Of a stretch of DNA of 33,920 nt, positions 19,955 to 27,830 are shown piece by piece. The stretch spans positions 1 through 33,920 of the forward strand of contig PDTV01000001.1 of NCBI GenBank assembly GCA_002747185.1. Reading direction: 5' to 3'. Under the pieces are notes generated by a model. That model searched no databases. It was not told the origin of the DNA and worked only from the letters and a program-made list of their open reading frames with translations. The position numbers and the translations under genes are program-made. The DNA is from Candidatus Contendibacter odensensis. GTDB lineage: Bacteria > Pseudomonadota > Gammaproteobacteria > Competibacterales > Competibacteraceae. Position 1 is the stretch's first letter; every line of letters starts with the position of its first letter.

Positions 19955-20245
19955 GGAAAACCGACTTATCCACATTTTATCCACAGACTTATCCACAGGC
20001 AAAAACGCCGTAACTAATTAATTTAATTAAAATAAAAAAAGTTATCCACAGAAAATGGCTTCCTTAATAATAATAATCTTTAAATACTAAAGAATTATTG
20101 TTAACAACGGCGTTCCATCCTGAATAGTACGAAGCCAAAAAATGGGAAAAAGTGTAAAAATTAAATCCCACTAAAAAAGTAAGCTAATTACCCAGGCACG
20201 CAGATTAAGTACTATGGATAGATCAACCTCATTTTGGAGAACCTG

Positions 20246-21349
20246 ATGAAACTGGAAGCCAAGCGTGAGCAATTGCTCAAACCGCTCCAACATGTCATTG
20301 GTGCTGTTGAGCGTCGGCAAACCTTGCCTATTTTGAGCAACGCGCTGATCATTGCACGTGAGCAAGAATTAACCTTGACGGCGACCGATCTTGAAGTGGA
20401 ACTATCGGTACATACCCAACTGCCGATAGCCGAACCCGGAAGCGTTACAGTACCTGCCCGCAAACTGCATGATATTCTCCGTGCGTTACCAGAAGATGCA
20501 CCCATATCACTCACGGCTGAGGGTGACAGGGCGATTGTCCGCTGTGGCCGCAGCCGCTTTTCATTGGCGACCCTGCCGGCTCATGACTACCCCACGTTGG
20601 AAGATTTGCCTTTCGAAAACGATATCCAGCTATCACGAAATGTGTTGCGGGGCTTGATTGAACGTACCCATTTTGCAATGGCGCAGCAGGATGTGCGTTA
20701 TTACCTCAATGGGCTGCTGCTGGAAATCAGCCCCGGTGTCTTGCGGCTGGTGGCTACTGATGGCCATCGATTGGCATTTCAGTCATTGCCGGCCGAGACT
20801 GATGCAATGCTCGAAACACGTCAGGTCATCGTGCCCCGTAAAGGCGTGCTGGAGCTGATGCGGCTGCTCAGCGATAGCGATGACCATGTGGTGCTGCAAC
20901 TGAGCGCGAATCACGTTCGGTTGCTGATGGGCGATATCCGTTTCACGTCCAAACTGATTGACGGTCAGTTTCCGGATTATGATCGGGTGATTCCGCAAGA
21001 AAGCAATCGGGTCATGCTCGCTGATCGGCTGGTGTTACGCAGCGCGTTGGCGCGTGTCGGTATTGTGCTGAGCGATAAGACCCGGGGTATTCGCCTGCAA
21101 CTGGAGGACTGGAATTTGCGGATACAGGCGCAAAATCTGGAACAGGAAGAGGCTGAGGAAGAGGTCGAGATCAACTACAGCGGTGGTTCGATGGATATTG
21201 GTTTCAATATGGCCTATTTGCTGGATGCACTGGGGGCGCTCGATGGTGAACTTGCCAAGCTGTCGTTCAACGATGCTGGCAGTAGTTGCCTGATTGAGGA
21301 AGCTGAAGGGACAGGCGGCAAACATGTCATCATGCCCATGCGGCTCTGA
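20246..21349 (+). CDS. dnaN: DNA polymerase III beta sliding clamp
   Basis: The ring-shaped processivity clamp of the replicative polymerase and a hub for repair proteins. ATG 20246 gives 367 residues (366 in E. coli) starting MKLEAKREQLLKPLQHVIGA; GGAGA (20236-20240) is about 5 nt upstream. An in-frame TTG at 20234 would place that ribosome site inside the gene. Family blocks visible are RRQTLPILSNALI, LSRNVLRGLIERTHFAMAQQ, VRYYLNGLLLE, DGHRLAF and the C-terminal HVIMPMRL. recF follows 40 bp later and is probably cotranscribed. Confidence 0.97.
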   Translation: MKLEAKREQLLKPLQHVIGAVERRQTLPILSNALIIAREQELTLTATDLEVELSVHTQLPIAEPGSVTVPARKLHDILRALPEDAPISLTAEGDRAIVRCGRSRFSLATLPAHDYPTLEDLPFENDIQLSRNVLRGLIERTHFAMAQQDVRYYLNGLLLEISPGVLRLVATDGHRLAFQSLPAETDAMLETRQVIVPRKGVLELMRLLSDSDDHVVLQLSANHVRLLMGDIRFTSKLIDGQFPDYDRVIPQESNRVMLADRLVLRSALARVGIVLSDKTRGIRLQLEDWNLRIQAQNLEQEEAEEEVEINYSGGSMDIGFNMAYLLDALGALDGELAKLSFNDAGSSCLIEEAEGTGGKHVIMPMRL

Positions 21350-21389
21350 TCGGCGGGCGATGTCAAGGGGTGCAGGGCGCTTAAGCTGA

Positions 21390-22478
21390 ATGCGTGTTTC
21401 TACCCTGACAATTACCGGGTTTCGTAATCTGGAGCAAATCGATGTGTCCTGTGCACCTGACCTGAATCTGGTGATCGGTGCCAATGCCTCCGGCAAAACC
21501 AGTTTACTGGAAGCATTGTATTTCCTGGGATGGGGTCGTTCCTTCCGAACCCGACAGCCAAATGAGATGATCAACGATGAAGCATCGCTGCTTCGGGTAG
21601 TAGCCGCAATGCGTGATAGCGAGGGACATTCGATGCCGGTAGGGGTCGAACGTAATGCCCGGACGTTCAGTGCCCGTGTTGGTGGTACGACGACCCGTTC
21701 GCTGGCAGAATTGGCGCGACGGGTACCCGCGCTGTTACTCAATCCTGATAGCCATCGCTTGTTTGAGGACGGCCCGCGTCAGCGTCGCCGTTTTATGGAC
21801 TGGGGGTTGTTTCATGCCGAACCCGCTTTTGCCGATATTTGGCGACGCTATGAAACGGCATTACGCCATCGTAATGCCGCACTTCGTTCAGGGCTGGATG
21901 ATCGGACGGTCGATGCTTGGGACGGTGAGCTGTCGATTGCAGCAGCAAAGCTTGATACTTTACGCGAAGCTTTCTGTAAGGCGCTGGAAGGTGCCTTGCT
22001 GCCATTTTGCAGCGAGATCCTTGGTCAGGTATCAATCACACTCAATTATCGCCGTGGATGGCCTCTGGAGCCGTTTAAACACGATTTTATCGGGTGGCTA
22101 CATGCAAACCGCACGCAGGACCGTCGCCAAGGCTATACCCGATCTGGCCCTCATCGTGCTGATTTTGCCGTGCGTATCACCGGACGTTCGCCGAGCGAGG
22201 CACTGTCACACGGTCAGCAGAAGCTGCTGATTATTGCCCTGGTATTGGCTCAGGCGATGCTGTATCAGCAGCACGTCAAGGATTCGTGCATTATGCTGAT
22301 TGATGATTTACCAGCAGAACTTGATGCCAATAACCGGCAGCGGATTATGCAAACTCTGGTCGCGCTTGATCTGCAATTGTTCATAACGGCTATTGAACCC
22401 GAATTGCTGGACACCAGGGGATGGCCGCAGGCAAAAAAATTTTACTTAAAGGCAGGCCGGTTAGTCACTGACTTATAG
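21390..22478 (+). CDS. recF: DNA replication and repair protein RecF
   Basis: An SMC-like ATPase that with RecO and RecR loads RecA on gapped DNA. The 362 residues (357 in E. coli) begin MRVSTLTITGFRNLE, with Walker A GANASGKT (30-37), an ABC-type signature SHGQQK (about 272-277), and Walker B IMLIDDLPAELD (about 302-313). No strong ribosome site precedes ATG 21390, so coupling to dnaN is likely. The gyrB gene that usually follows recF is absent; repeat DNA and convergent glmS follow instead. Confidence 0.96.
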   Translation: MRVSTLTITGFRNLEQIDVSCAPDLNLVIGANASGKTSLLEALYFLGWGRSFRTRQPNEMINDEASLLRVVAAMRDSEGHSMPVGVERNARTFSARVGGTTTRSLAELARRVPALLLNPDSHRLFEDGPRQRRRFMDWGLFHAEPAFADIWRRYETALRHRNAALRSGLDDRTVDAWDGELSIAAAKLDTLREAFCKALEGALLPFCSEILGQVSITLNYRRGWPLEPFKHDFIGWLHANRTQDRRQGYTRSGPHRADFAVRITGRSPSEALSHGQQKLLIIALVLAQAMLYQQHVKDSCIMLIDDLPAELDANNRQRIMQTLVALDLQLFITAIEPELLDTRGWPQAKKFYLKAGRLVTDL

Positions 22479-22483
22479 TATTA

Positions 22484-22573
22484 GGGGTTACGCAATTGAC
22501 GCTCATTTGGTAGGCGAGATGAGTTTCAAACTACATATATGCTATGCTTGATCCTGCCAACTGCGTAACTCCC
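22484..22573. mobile_element. MITE-like element with terminal inverted repeats
   Basis: The left end GGGGTTACGCAATTGAC and the right end (reverse complement GGGAGTTACGCAGTTGGC) match over about 17 positions with one gap and two transitions. The 90-bp unit has no ORF and starts 6 bp after the recF stop. A clear target duplication is not visible. A partial copy of the dispersed repeat arm (TATAGTGTTTGCGC at 22585-22598) follows directly. Confidence 0.6.
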
Positions 22574-22598
22574 AAAACTGATGGTATAGTGTTTGCGC

Positions 22599-22749
22599 GA
22601 CTTATGGATCTTGCCGTTTTTGACGGCGCGACTAGCCGTTCGGACAGTTCGGCACTGCATAGGACCCTCTCAGGGGGGCAGGGCTTTAGTAGCATGTCCT
22701 TACCTTATCAGGACTACCAAAAATCCTTGCTCCTGTTACGCTACGGTTA
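22599..22749. other. Non-coding, hairpin-rich gap between recF and glmS
   Basis: No gene is evident. Short stems are visible: GCCGT/ACGGC near 22613-22627, an imperfect GTAG-TCCT/AGGA-CTAC pair near 22690-22720, and a C-rich then G-rich stretch CCCTCTCAGGGGGG near 22665. No T-run makes any of these a clear terminator for recF or glmS. The DNA downstream of glmS is also the usual Tn7 target (attTn7), and no Tn7 element is seen. Confidence 0.4.
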
Positions 22750-24585
22750 CTACTCTACCGTGACCGATTTTGCCAGATTACGCGGCTGATCCACGTCGGT
22801 ACCTTTGAGCACCGCTACGTGATAAGCCAGCAGTTGCAAAGGGATGGTAAACACAATAGGTGCAATCGATTCAGGTATTGCCGCCAGCGGAAGTACATGT
22901 GTATTGATTTCGCTAAAATTGGTGTTGACCTCGCGGTCGGCAAACAGGAACAGCTCACCGCCTCGTGCCTGCACCTCCTGAAGATTGGATGCTATTTTTT
23001 CCAGTAAACCGTCTTTAGGTAATACACAAACCACAGGCATGTCAGCATCCACCAGCGCCAGGGGGCCATGTTTAAGTTCACCGGCTGGATAGGCTTCCGC
23101 GTGAATATAAGAGATTTCCTTGAGTTTCAGCGCGCCCTCCATTGCGATGGGATATTGCGGACCCCGCCCTAGAAACAGTGCATGGTTTTTCTCGGCGAAA
23201 TGAGTAGCCAGCTGCTCGATGGCATCATCCAGTGCTAACGCTTCTTCCATTGCCCGTGGCAGCAACTCCAGTTCCCGCACCAGAATCTGCTCATTTGATG
23301 CACTCAAGCCGTATCGGCGCCCTAGTATCAGTACCAGCAATCGCAATGCTACCAACTGTGTGGTGAACGCTTTGGTGGAGGCGACGCCAATTTCTCGGTC
23401 AGCGCGTGTCAGCAATGATAAATCGGATTCACGCACCAGTGAGCTTTCCGCAACATTGCAGATGGCCAGGGTCGATAGGTAATCTCGCTTTTTGGCGGCG
23501 CGCAAGGCTGCCAGCATGTCAGCCGTTTCGCCCGATTGCGAGATACCTACAAACAAGGTATCCGGTGGCGTGACACTACGTCGATAGCGATATTCACTGG
23601 CTACCTCGACAGTGCAAGGTACGCCGAGGCTCTCCAGCCAATAACGAGCAACCAGACCTGCGTGATAGCTGGTACCACAGGCAACGATATGTACACCTTT
23701 GACATGCTCAAAGCATCCTGCGGCTGCTGAACCAAAACTATCTTCCAGTAAATGCCCCTGATGAATGTGTCCTTCCATGGTTTCAGCGACCACTGCCGGT
23801 TGCTCAAAGATCTCCTTGAGCATGAAATGGCGATAACCACCCTTATTCGCCAGACTACCTTGCTGTCCGGTATAGGACACAGGTCTTTCCACGACCTGTC
23901 CATCGCAATCATAGACGGTAAAGGATTCCCGACGCACTTCGGCGATATCACCTTCTTCAATAAAAACAAAGGTCTGGGTCACAGGTGCCAGTGCAAATAC
24001 ATCGGAAGCGATAAAGTGTTCTTCGATACCCACACCTAATACCAATGGGCTGCCTACCCTTGCCACAATGAGTCGCTCCGGATCCTGGCGGCAAATCACG
24101 CCCAGGCTGTAGGCACCGCTCAACTGGGCAACGGTTTGCTGCACGGCTGTTAGTACATCACCGGTTTGCTGCAATCGCTGCTCAACAAGATGGGCAACCA
24201 CTTCGGTATCGGTGTCTGATTCAAAACCATACCCCGCAGTGATCAAGCGATCTTTAAGCTCACGGTAATTTTCGATGATGCCATTATGTACAATGGCTAC
24301 CGAATCATTACTCAGATGAGGGTGAGCATTGCGCTCGCAAGGCTCACCATGGGTTGCCCAACGTGTGTGGGCAATACCCAGTGGCCCCCGTATTGGCGTT
24401 TGCTGTAGCCGAGCTTCCAAAGCTTTAACCTTGCCTGCTGTGCGAAGTCGGTGCAGTTGACCATCCCGGCTGTCCAGCGTGACGATCCCTGCTGAGTCAT
24501 AACCACGATATTCCAATCGCCGCAGTCCTTCGATCAAAATAGGCGTAACATTACGCTCAGCAATAGCACCCACAATTCCGCACAT
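22750..24585 (-). CDS. glmS: Glutamine-fructose-6-phosphate aminotransferase (isomerizing)
   Basis: GlmS makes glucosamine-6-phosphate from fructose-6-phosphate and glutamine, the entry to UDP-GlcNAc for peptidoglycan and LPS. The 611 residues (609 in E. coli) begin MCGIVGAIAERN with the N-terminal nucleophile Cys2. The glutaminase domain (1 to about 240) has RWATHGEP and HNGIIENYRELK. Two SIS isomerase domains follow, with CGTSYHAGL and SQSGETADML. The C-terminus DQPRNLAKSVTVE is the family end, and its coding DNA is the sequence TnsD recognises at attTn7. It is convergent with recF. The promoter region upstream contains dispersed repeat copy B. Confidence 0.97.
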   Translation of the reverse strand: MCGIVGAIAERNVTPILIEGLRRLEYRGYDSAGIVTLDSRDGQLHRLRTAGKVKALEARLQQTPIRGPLGIAHTRWATHGEPCERNAHPHLSNDSVAIVHNGIIENYRELKDRLITAGYGFESDTDTEVVAHLVEQRLQQTGDVLTAVQQTVAQLSGAYSLGVICRQDPERLIVARVGSPLVLGVGIEEHFIASDVFALAPVTQTFVFIEEGDIAEVRRESFTVYDCDGQVVERPVSYTGQQGSLANKGGYRHFMLKEIFEQPAVVAETMEGHIHQGHLLEDSFGSAAAGCFEHVKGVHIVACGTSYHAGLVARYWLESLGVPCTVEVASEYRYRRSVTPPDTLFVGISQSGETADMLAALRAAKKRDYLSTLAICNVAESSLVRESDLSLLTRADREIGVASTKAFTTQLVALRLLVLILGRRYGLSASNEQILVRELELLPRAMEEALALDDAIEQLATHFAEKNHALFLGRGPQYPIAMEGALKLKEISYIHAEAYPAGELKHGPLALVDADMPVVCVLPKDGLLEKIASNLQEVQARGGELFLFADREVNTNFSEINTHVLPLAAIPESIAPIVFTIPLQLLAYHVAVLKGTDVDQPRNLAKSVTVE

Positions 24586-24601
24586 GATTTTTACTCATTG
24601 G

Positions 24602-24705
24602 TATAGCGCAAACACTATAAACTGTTCCAGTCTTAATAGTGCTTGCGCGTTAAAACAGATGGATATAGCGGAACCCATTAATCAAATCTAATGGGTTCCG
24701 CTATA
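24602..24705 (-). repeat. Dispersed two-hairpin repeat, copy B
   Basis: A 104-bp copy, reverse in orientation to copy A and nearly identical to it outside hairpin 2. Hairpin 1 pairs TATAGCGGAACCCATTA (24664-24680) with TAATGGGTTCCGCTATA (24689-24705), 17 bp perfect. Hairpin 2 (24606-24647) has two mismatches. It starts 17 bp upstream of the glmS ATG, so it lies in the glmS promoter or leader. Its hairpin-2 loop reads GTTCCAG where the like-oriented copies A (reversed) and C read GGAAC. Confidence 0.9.
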
Positions 24706-24827
24706 TTTAATGATAAATTAAGGAGACAGCTTAAAAAATCATCAAATTTTAATATCAATAATTCGTGGTAAGGCATGAGCCATATTGACATGCCATTTGA
24801 TAGTCCGTGTCAATCAATTTCGGTCGA

Positions 24828-25724
24828 TCAACAGCCATTTAGCCGTTGTGGTAATGCCTTTAAATAATTACGGAATTCCCCACCCAATTCTGGATGGCGT
24901 AGGCCGTATTCAATCGTGGCCATTAAATAACCCATTTTGCTACCACAATCATGACGCTGTCCTGAAAACTCATACGCCAGCACTTGCTCATCATGAAGCA
25001 AGGCGGCAATACCGTCGGTCAATTGAATTTCATTACCCGATCCACGGGGTATATGTTCCAGAAAATCAAAGATGCGTGGCGTTAAAATGTAACGTCCTAC
25101 CACACCAAGATCAGAAGGGGCATTCGCAGGTTCGGGTTTTTCAACAATGCCTTCAACATTGTTTAGCCGTTTGGCGAAAGGCAAGGGCTGAATAATGCCA
25201 TACTTGTCAGACTCTGAAGTCGGTACACGCTCGACACCCAGGATCGAGCATTGATATTTATTGAAAAGGTGAGTCATTTGACTCATCGCGCCGCCGTCTA
25301 CCGGATCTTCTTCAATCAGATCATCGGCCAAAATAACCGCAAACGGCTCATTACCTACCACGGGTTTGGCGCACAAGACAGCATGACCCAAACCCAGCGC
25401 TTCAGCCTGACGGACATAAACAGATTCCACTCCATTGGGCACAATGCCACGTACCACTTTCAGCAGATCCGTTTTGCCACGTGCTTCCAGTTCTGCCTCT
25501 AGTTCGTAGGCCTTGTCGAAATGGTCAGCAATAGCATTTTTGGTGCGTCCGATGATAAATACCAACGTATCAACCCCGGCGGCAATCACTTCTTCAACCG
25601 CATATTGAATCAAGGGTTTATCCACAATCGGAAGCATTTCCTTGGGGCTAGCCTTGGTTGCTGGCAGGAATCGTGTTCCCAAACCTGCAACTGGAAATAC
25701 TGCCTTACGTACTTGCCGTTTCAC
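24828..25724 (-). CDS. galU: UTP-glucose-1-phosphate uridylyltransferase
   Basis: GalU makes UDP-glucose for LPS, exopolysaccharide and osmoprotectant synthesis. The 298 residues contain the nucleotide-binding signature FPVAGLGTRFLPATKASPKE (residues 10-29), DKPLIQY, the metal-binding ILADDLI segment, VEKP, and GSGNEIQLTDGI near the sugar site. The start is GTG 25724, with AAGGA at 25736-25740 upstream. It ends 243 bp before the glmS start on the same strand and is probably its own unit. Confidence 0.95.
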   Translation of the reverse strand: MKRQVRKAVFPVAGLGTRFLPATKASPKEMLPIVDKPLIQYAVEEVIAAGVDTLVFIIGRTKNAIADHFDKAYELEAELEARGKTDLLKVVRGIVPNGVESVYVRQAEALGLGHAVLCAKPVVGNEPFAVILADDLIEEDPVDGGAMSQMTHLFNKYQCSILGVERVPTSESDKYGIIQPLPFAKRLNNVEGIVEKPEPANAPSDLGVVGRYILTPRIFDFLEHIPRGSGNEIQLTDGIAALLHDEQVLAYEFSGQRHDCGSKMGYLMATIEYGLRHPELGGEFRNYLKALPQRLNGC

Positions 25725-25740
25725 TTGATTATTTTCCTTA

Positions 25741-26192
25741 GGCTACTAATTAGATTGCATTGACTGATAATGCTGTATCACCCTATATCTCATTGGGTCA
25801 GACAAACATTGTCTAATCTACTATTACTCAAGTGTAAAAATTAAGGGATACTGCTAATTTAGCCTGGCTGAATTTATAGCGTGGAAAGGCTTAATTTAGA
25901 GCTAAGATTTTGTTTTTAAATTGAAACGTATTCTGTTAATCGCATTTACTTATCAGAAATACGCCATCAAAATTATATAAAGATAACATACGAGCTACTA
26001 CATAAAGGTTAGCAGCTACAGAAAAACCCGACACTCATATCGATGCTGTTTGGAACTTCATCCACCACTATAATTTCACCAAAGCCTTACTTTTTTCAGG
26101 ACTGCCAATTTTTCAATTCGGAATCAGGCAAGCTGTCAGTGACATCGATATTCAATTCAATGAGTTAACTGATGATATAGAGATAGGGCCCG
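25741..26192. other. Gap between galU and plsY with no confident gene
   Basis: This AT-rich stretch of about 450 bp holds no recognisable gene. From about 26026 a forward frame stays open for roughly 70 codons (KPDTHIDAVWNFIHHYNFTK and onward) but has no start codon and runs across the 3' end of plsY. It may be a decayed gene or chance. Confidence 0.5.
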
Positions 26193-26792
26193 TTATTTTG
26201 ATTGATCTGTACCAATTTTATTCTCAGTACCGGCCAGCAGTTGAATAATATTGGTGCGATGTCGCCAGATGAGTAACACTACTATAACCATGGTCACAAC
26301 GCTATAAATATGTGGCAGGTTAAACAGCCAGGCAAGAACGGGAGAAGCGGCCGCAGCGGTTAATGCTGATAAGGAAGAAATACGGACAACGAAGGCCATA
26401 AATAACCAGATAGCTAGCGCAGCCAATGCCAACCAGTACGATAAACCAAGTATCGCCCCAAAAGCAGTTGCGACACCTTTACCACCCTTAAAATCAAAAA
26501 AAACTGGATAGAGATGTCCCAGAAATGCAGCCAGTGCTGTCAATGCCAATCCAGTGTCATCAATGCCAGCCAGCCGTGCCAACACTACCGGCAGTACACC
26601 TTTGAGAAAATCACCGGCCAGGGTGATAGCCGCTGCTTTTTTACCACCGAACCGTAGTACGTTAGTTGCGCCAGGGTTGCGTGAACCTTCACAGCGTGGA
26701 TCAGGCAGACCCATGGCCCGGCACACGATAATGGCGGTAGAAATAGAGCCGGCCAAGTAGCCAAGAATGATAAACAGTGAAGTGATCAACAT
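26193..26792 (-). CDS. plsY: Acyl-phosphate:glycerol-3-phosphate acyltransferase
   Basis: This multi-pass membrane enzyme acylates glycerol-3-phosphate with acyl-phosphate from PlsX, the first step of phospholipid synthesis; PlsC in this window does the second. GYLAGSISTAI near the N-terminus, EGSRNPGATNVLRFGGKK, and FDFKGGKGVATAFG are the three conserved PlsY blocks. ATG 26792 gives 199 residues and has AGGTG about 9 nt upstream; an in-frame start at 26804 is possible. It is divergent from folB, a common gammaproteobacterial arrangement. Confidence 0.95.
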   Translation of the reverse strand: MLITSLFIILGYLAGSISTAIIVCRAMGLPDPRCEGSRNPGATNVLRFGGKKAAAITLAGDFLKGVLPVVLARLAGIDDTGLALTALAAFLGHLYPVFFDFKGGKGVATAFGAILGLSYWLALAALAIWLFMAFVVRISSLSALTAAAASPVLAWLFNLPHIYSVVTMVIVVLLIWRHRTNIIQLLAGTENKIGTDQSK

Positions 26793-26922
26793 GAATTTCA
26801 GCACCTAAATACCTTAAAAGTGTTCGATCAAAACCGGCATTCGCCGGGACAAATCAGGGCAAATTTGAACGAGCAGCCTTACAATGAGATGAAACGATAA
26901 CGTACGGTTCAAATTTTCTGCT

Positions 26923-27288
26923 ATGGATATCATCTTTATTCGTGAGTTGCGCGTCGAAACGATCATTGGCGTTCACTGCTGGGAGCGCCAGATCCGTCAA
27001 CCGTTACTGCTTGATCTGGAGATGGGAACCAGTATATTGCCGGCAGCAACCAGCGATAAACTGGATGATACGCTCGATTATCAAGCCGTGGTGCAGCAGG
27101 TTAACGAATTTGCTGAAAAAAAACGCTTTCAACTCATAGAAACTTTTGCTGAGCAACTTGCCCGGTTGTTACTGCAAGAATTTGCCTTGCCTTGGCTGCG
27201 GCTGACATTGAGCAAGCCTGGTGCAATACGTGATGCACGAACAGTGGGTATTATCATTGAGCGTAAAAGTTGTGAAGCGTGTGATTAA
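26923..27288 (+). CDS. folB: Dihydroneopterin aldolase
   Basis: FolB cleaves dihydroneopterin to 6-hydroxymethyl-dihydropterin in folate synthesis. The 121 residues include IIGVHCWERQIRQPLLLDLE (about 14-33), DTLDYQAVVQQV, and FQLIETFAEQLARLLL, the family core with the active-site glutamate of GVxxxER and the lysine in LSKPGAI. It is followed by folK, whose product is the substrate's next enzyme; the two reading frames overlap by about 8 nt. Confidence 0.94.
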   Translation: MDIIFIRELRVETIIGVHCWERQIRQPLLLDLEMGTSILPAATSDKLDDTLDYQAVVQQVNEFAEKKRFQLIETFAEQLARLLLQEFALPWLRLTLSKPGAIRDARTVGIIIERKSCEACD

Positions 27289-27820
27289 CCGGACGGTGGC
27301 GCGTGTCTACGTGGGTATCGGCAGCAATGTTGAGCCTGAGAAGCACGTGAGTTTGGGATTGAGGCAACTTCGCCAAAAATTTGGCGCACTAACGGTCTCT
27401 ACAATCTACGCAAATCCGGCTGTTGGTTTCAGGGGTAACGATTTTTTTAATCTAGTCGTTGGGTTTGATACTTCGCTAGCTGTTTTTGCTGTTGCTGCTA
27501 CCTTGCGAGATATTGAGGCACATTTTCAAGCGCGTGGTAACGGCACCAAGCAGACATCACGGGCGCTGGATCTGGATTTACTGCTTTATAATGATTTGGT
27601 ATTACAACAAGGGACACTGCATATCCCTAGAGAGGAAATTACCCGCTACGCTTTTGTACTACGGCCTTTGGCTGAAATCGCTGGAGAGCGCCAGCACCCG
27701 CTGCTGGGTACTACCTTCGCGGAGTTGTGGGCAGCCTTCGACACCTCCTCGGCGGAAAAACTAACACCGGTAGCGCTGGTTCCTGAACAGTATGACAGCG
27801 ACGACTGCAGGTCGCGATGA
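27281..27820 (+). CDS. folK: 2-amino-4-hydroxy-6-hydroxymethyldihydropteridine pyrophosphokinase
   Basis: HPPK transfers pyrophosphate from ATP to the pterin made by FolB. Family motifs are VYVGIGSNVEPEKHV at the N-terminus, GFRGNDFFNLVV, and the metal-binding RALDLDLLLY signature, then IPREEITRYAFVLRPLAEIA. The start is uncertain: GTG 27281 overlaps the folB stop and gives 179 residues, GTG 27296 is also possible, and a longer frame from 27221 would lie inside folB. Neither has a strong ribosome site, which fits translational coupling. Confidence 0.92.
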   Translation: MINRTVARVYVGIGSNVEPEKHVSLGLRQLRQKFGALTVSTIYANPAVGFRGNDFFNLVVGFDTSLAVFAVAATLRDIEAHFQARGNGTKQTSRALDLDLLLYNDLVLQQGTLHIPREEITRYAFVLRPLAEIAGERQHPLLGTTFAELWAAFDTSSAEKLTPVALVPEQYDSDDCRSR

Positions 27821-27830
27821 GCGGCATTGC

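Larger units (their letters stand above)
19548..20100. other. oriC: Putative chromosomal replication origin oriC
   Basis: The dnaA-dnaN gap holds twelve perfect DnaA boxes. TGTGGATAA lies at 19557, 19570, 19853, 19865, 19886, 19907 and 19919. TTATCCACA lies at 19946, 19966, 19977, 19989 and 20042. Boxes left of about 19936 all face one way and those to the right all face the other. AT-rich tracts that could unwind lie at 20010-20040, 20060-20100 and about 19700-19850. A dispersed repeat (19589-19694) separates the first two boxes from the main array. Confidence 0.9.

Noticed and set aside
19791..20021. Two opposite ORFs with repeated VDNS or VIHR motifs, suggesting a repeat protein or CRISPR-like array
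   Set aside because: The repeats are DnaA boxes read in frame; spacing is short and irregular with no unique spacers, and the context is oriC.
22726..22790. Occupied Tn7 attachment site at the end of glmS
   Set aside because: The glmS end is intact, but no Tn7 ends, tns genes or cargo are visible downstream.
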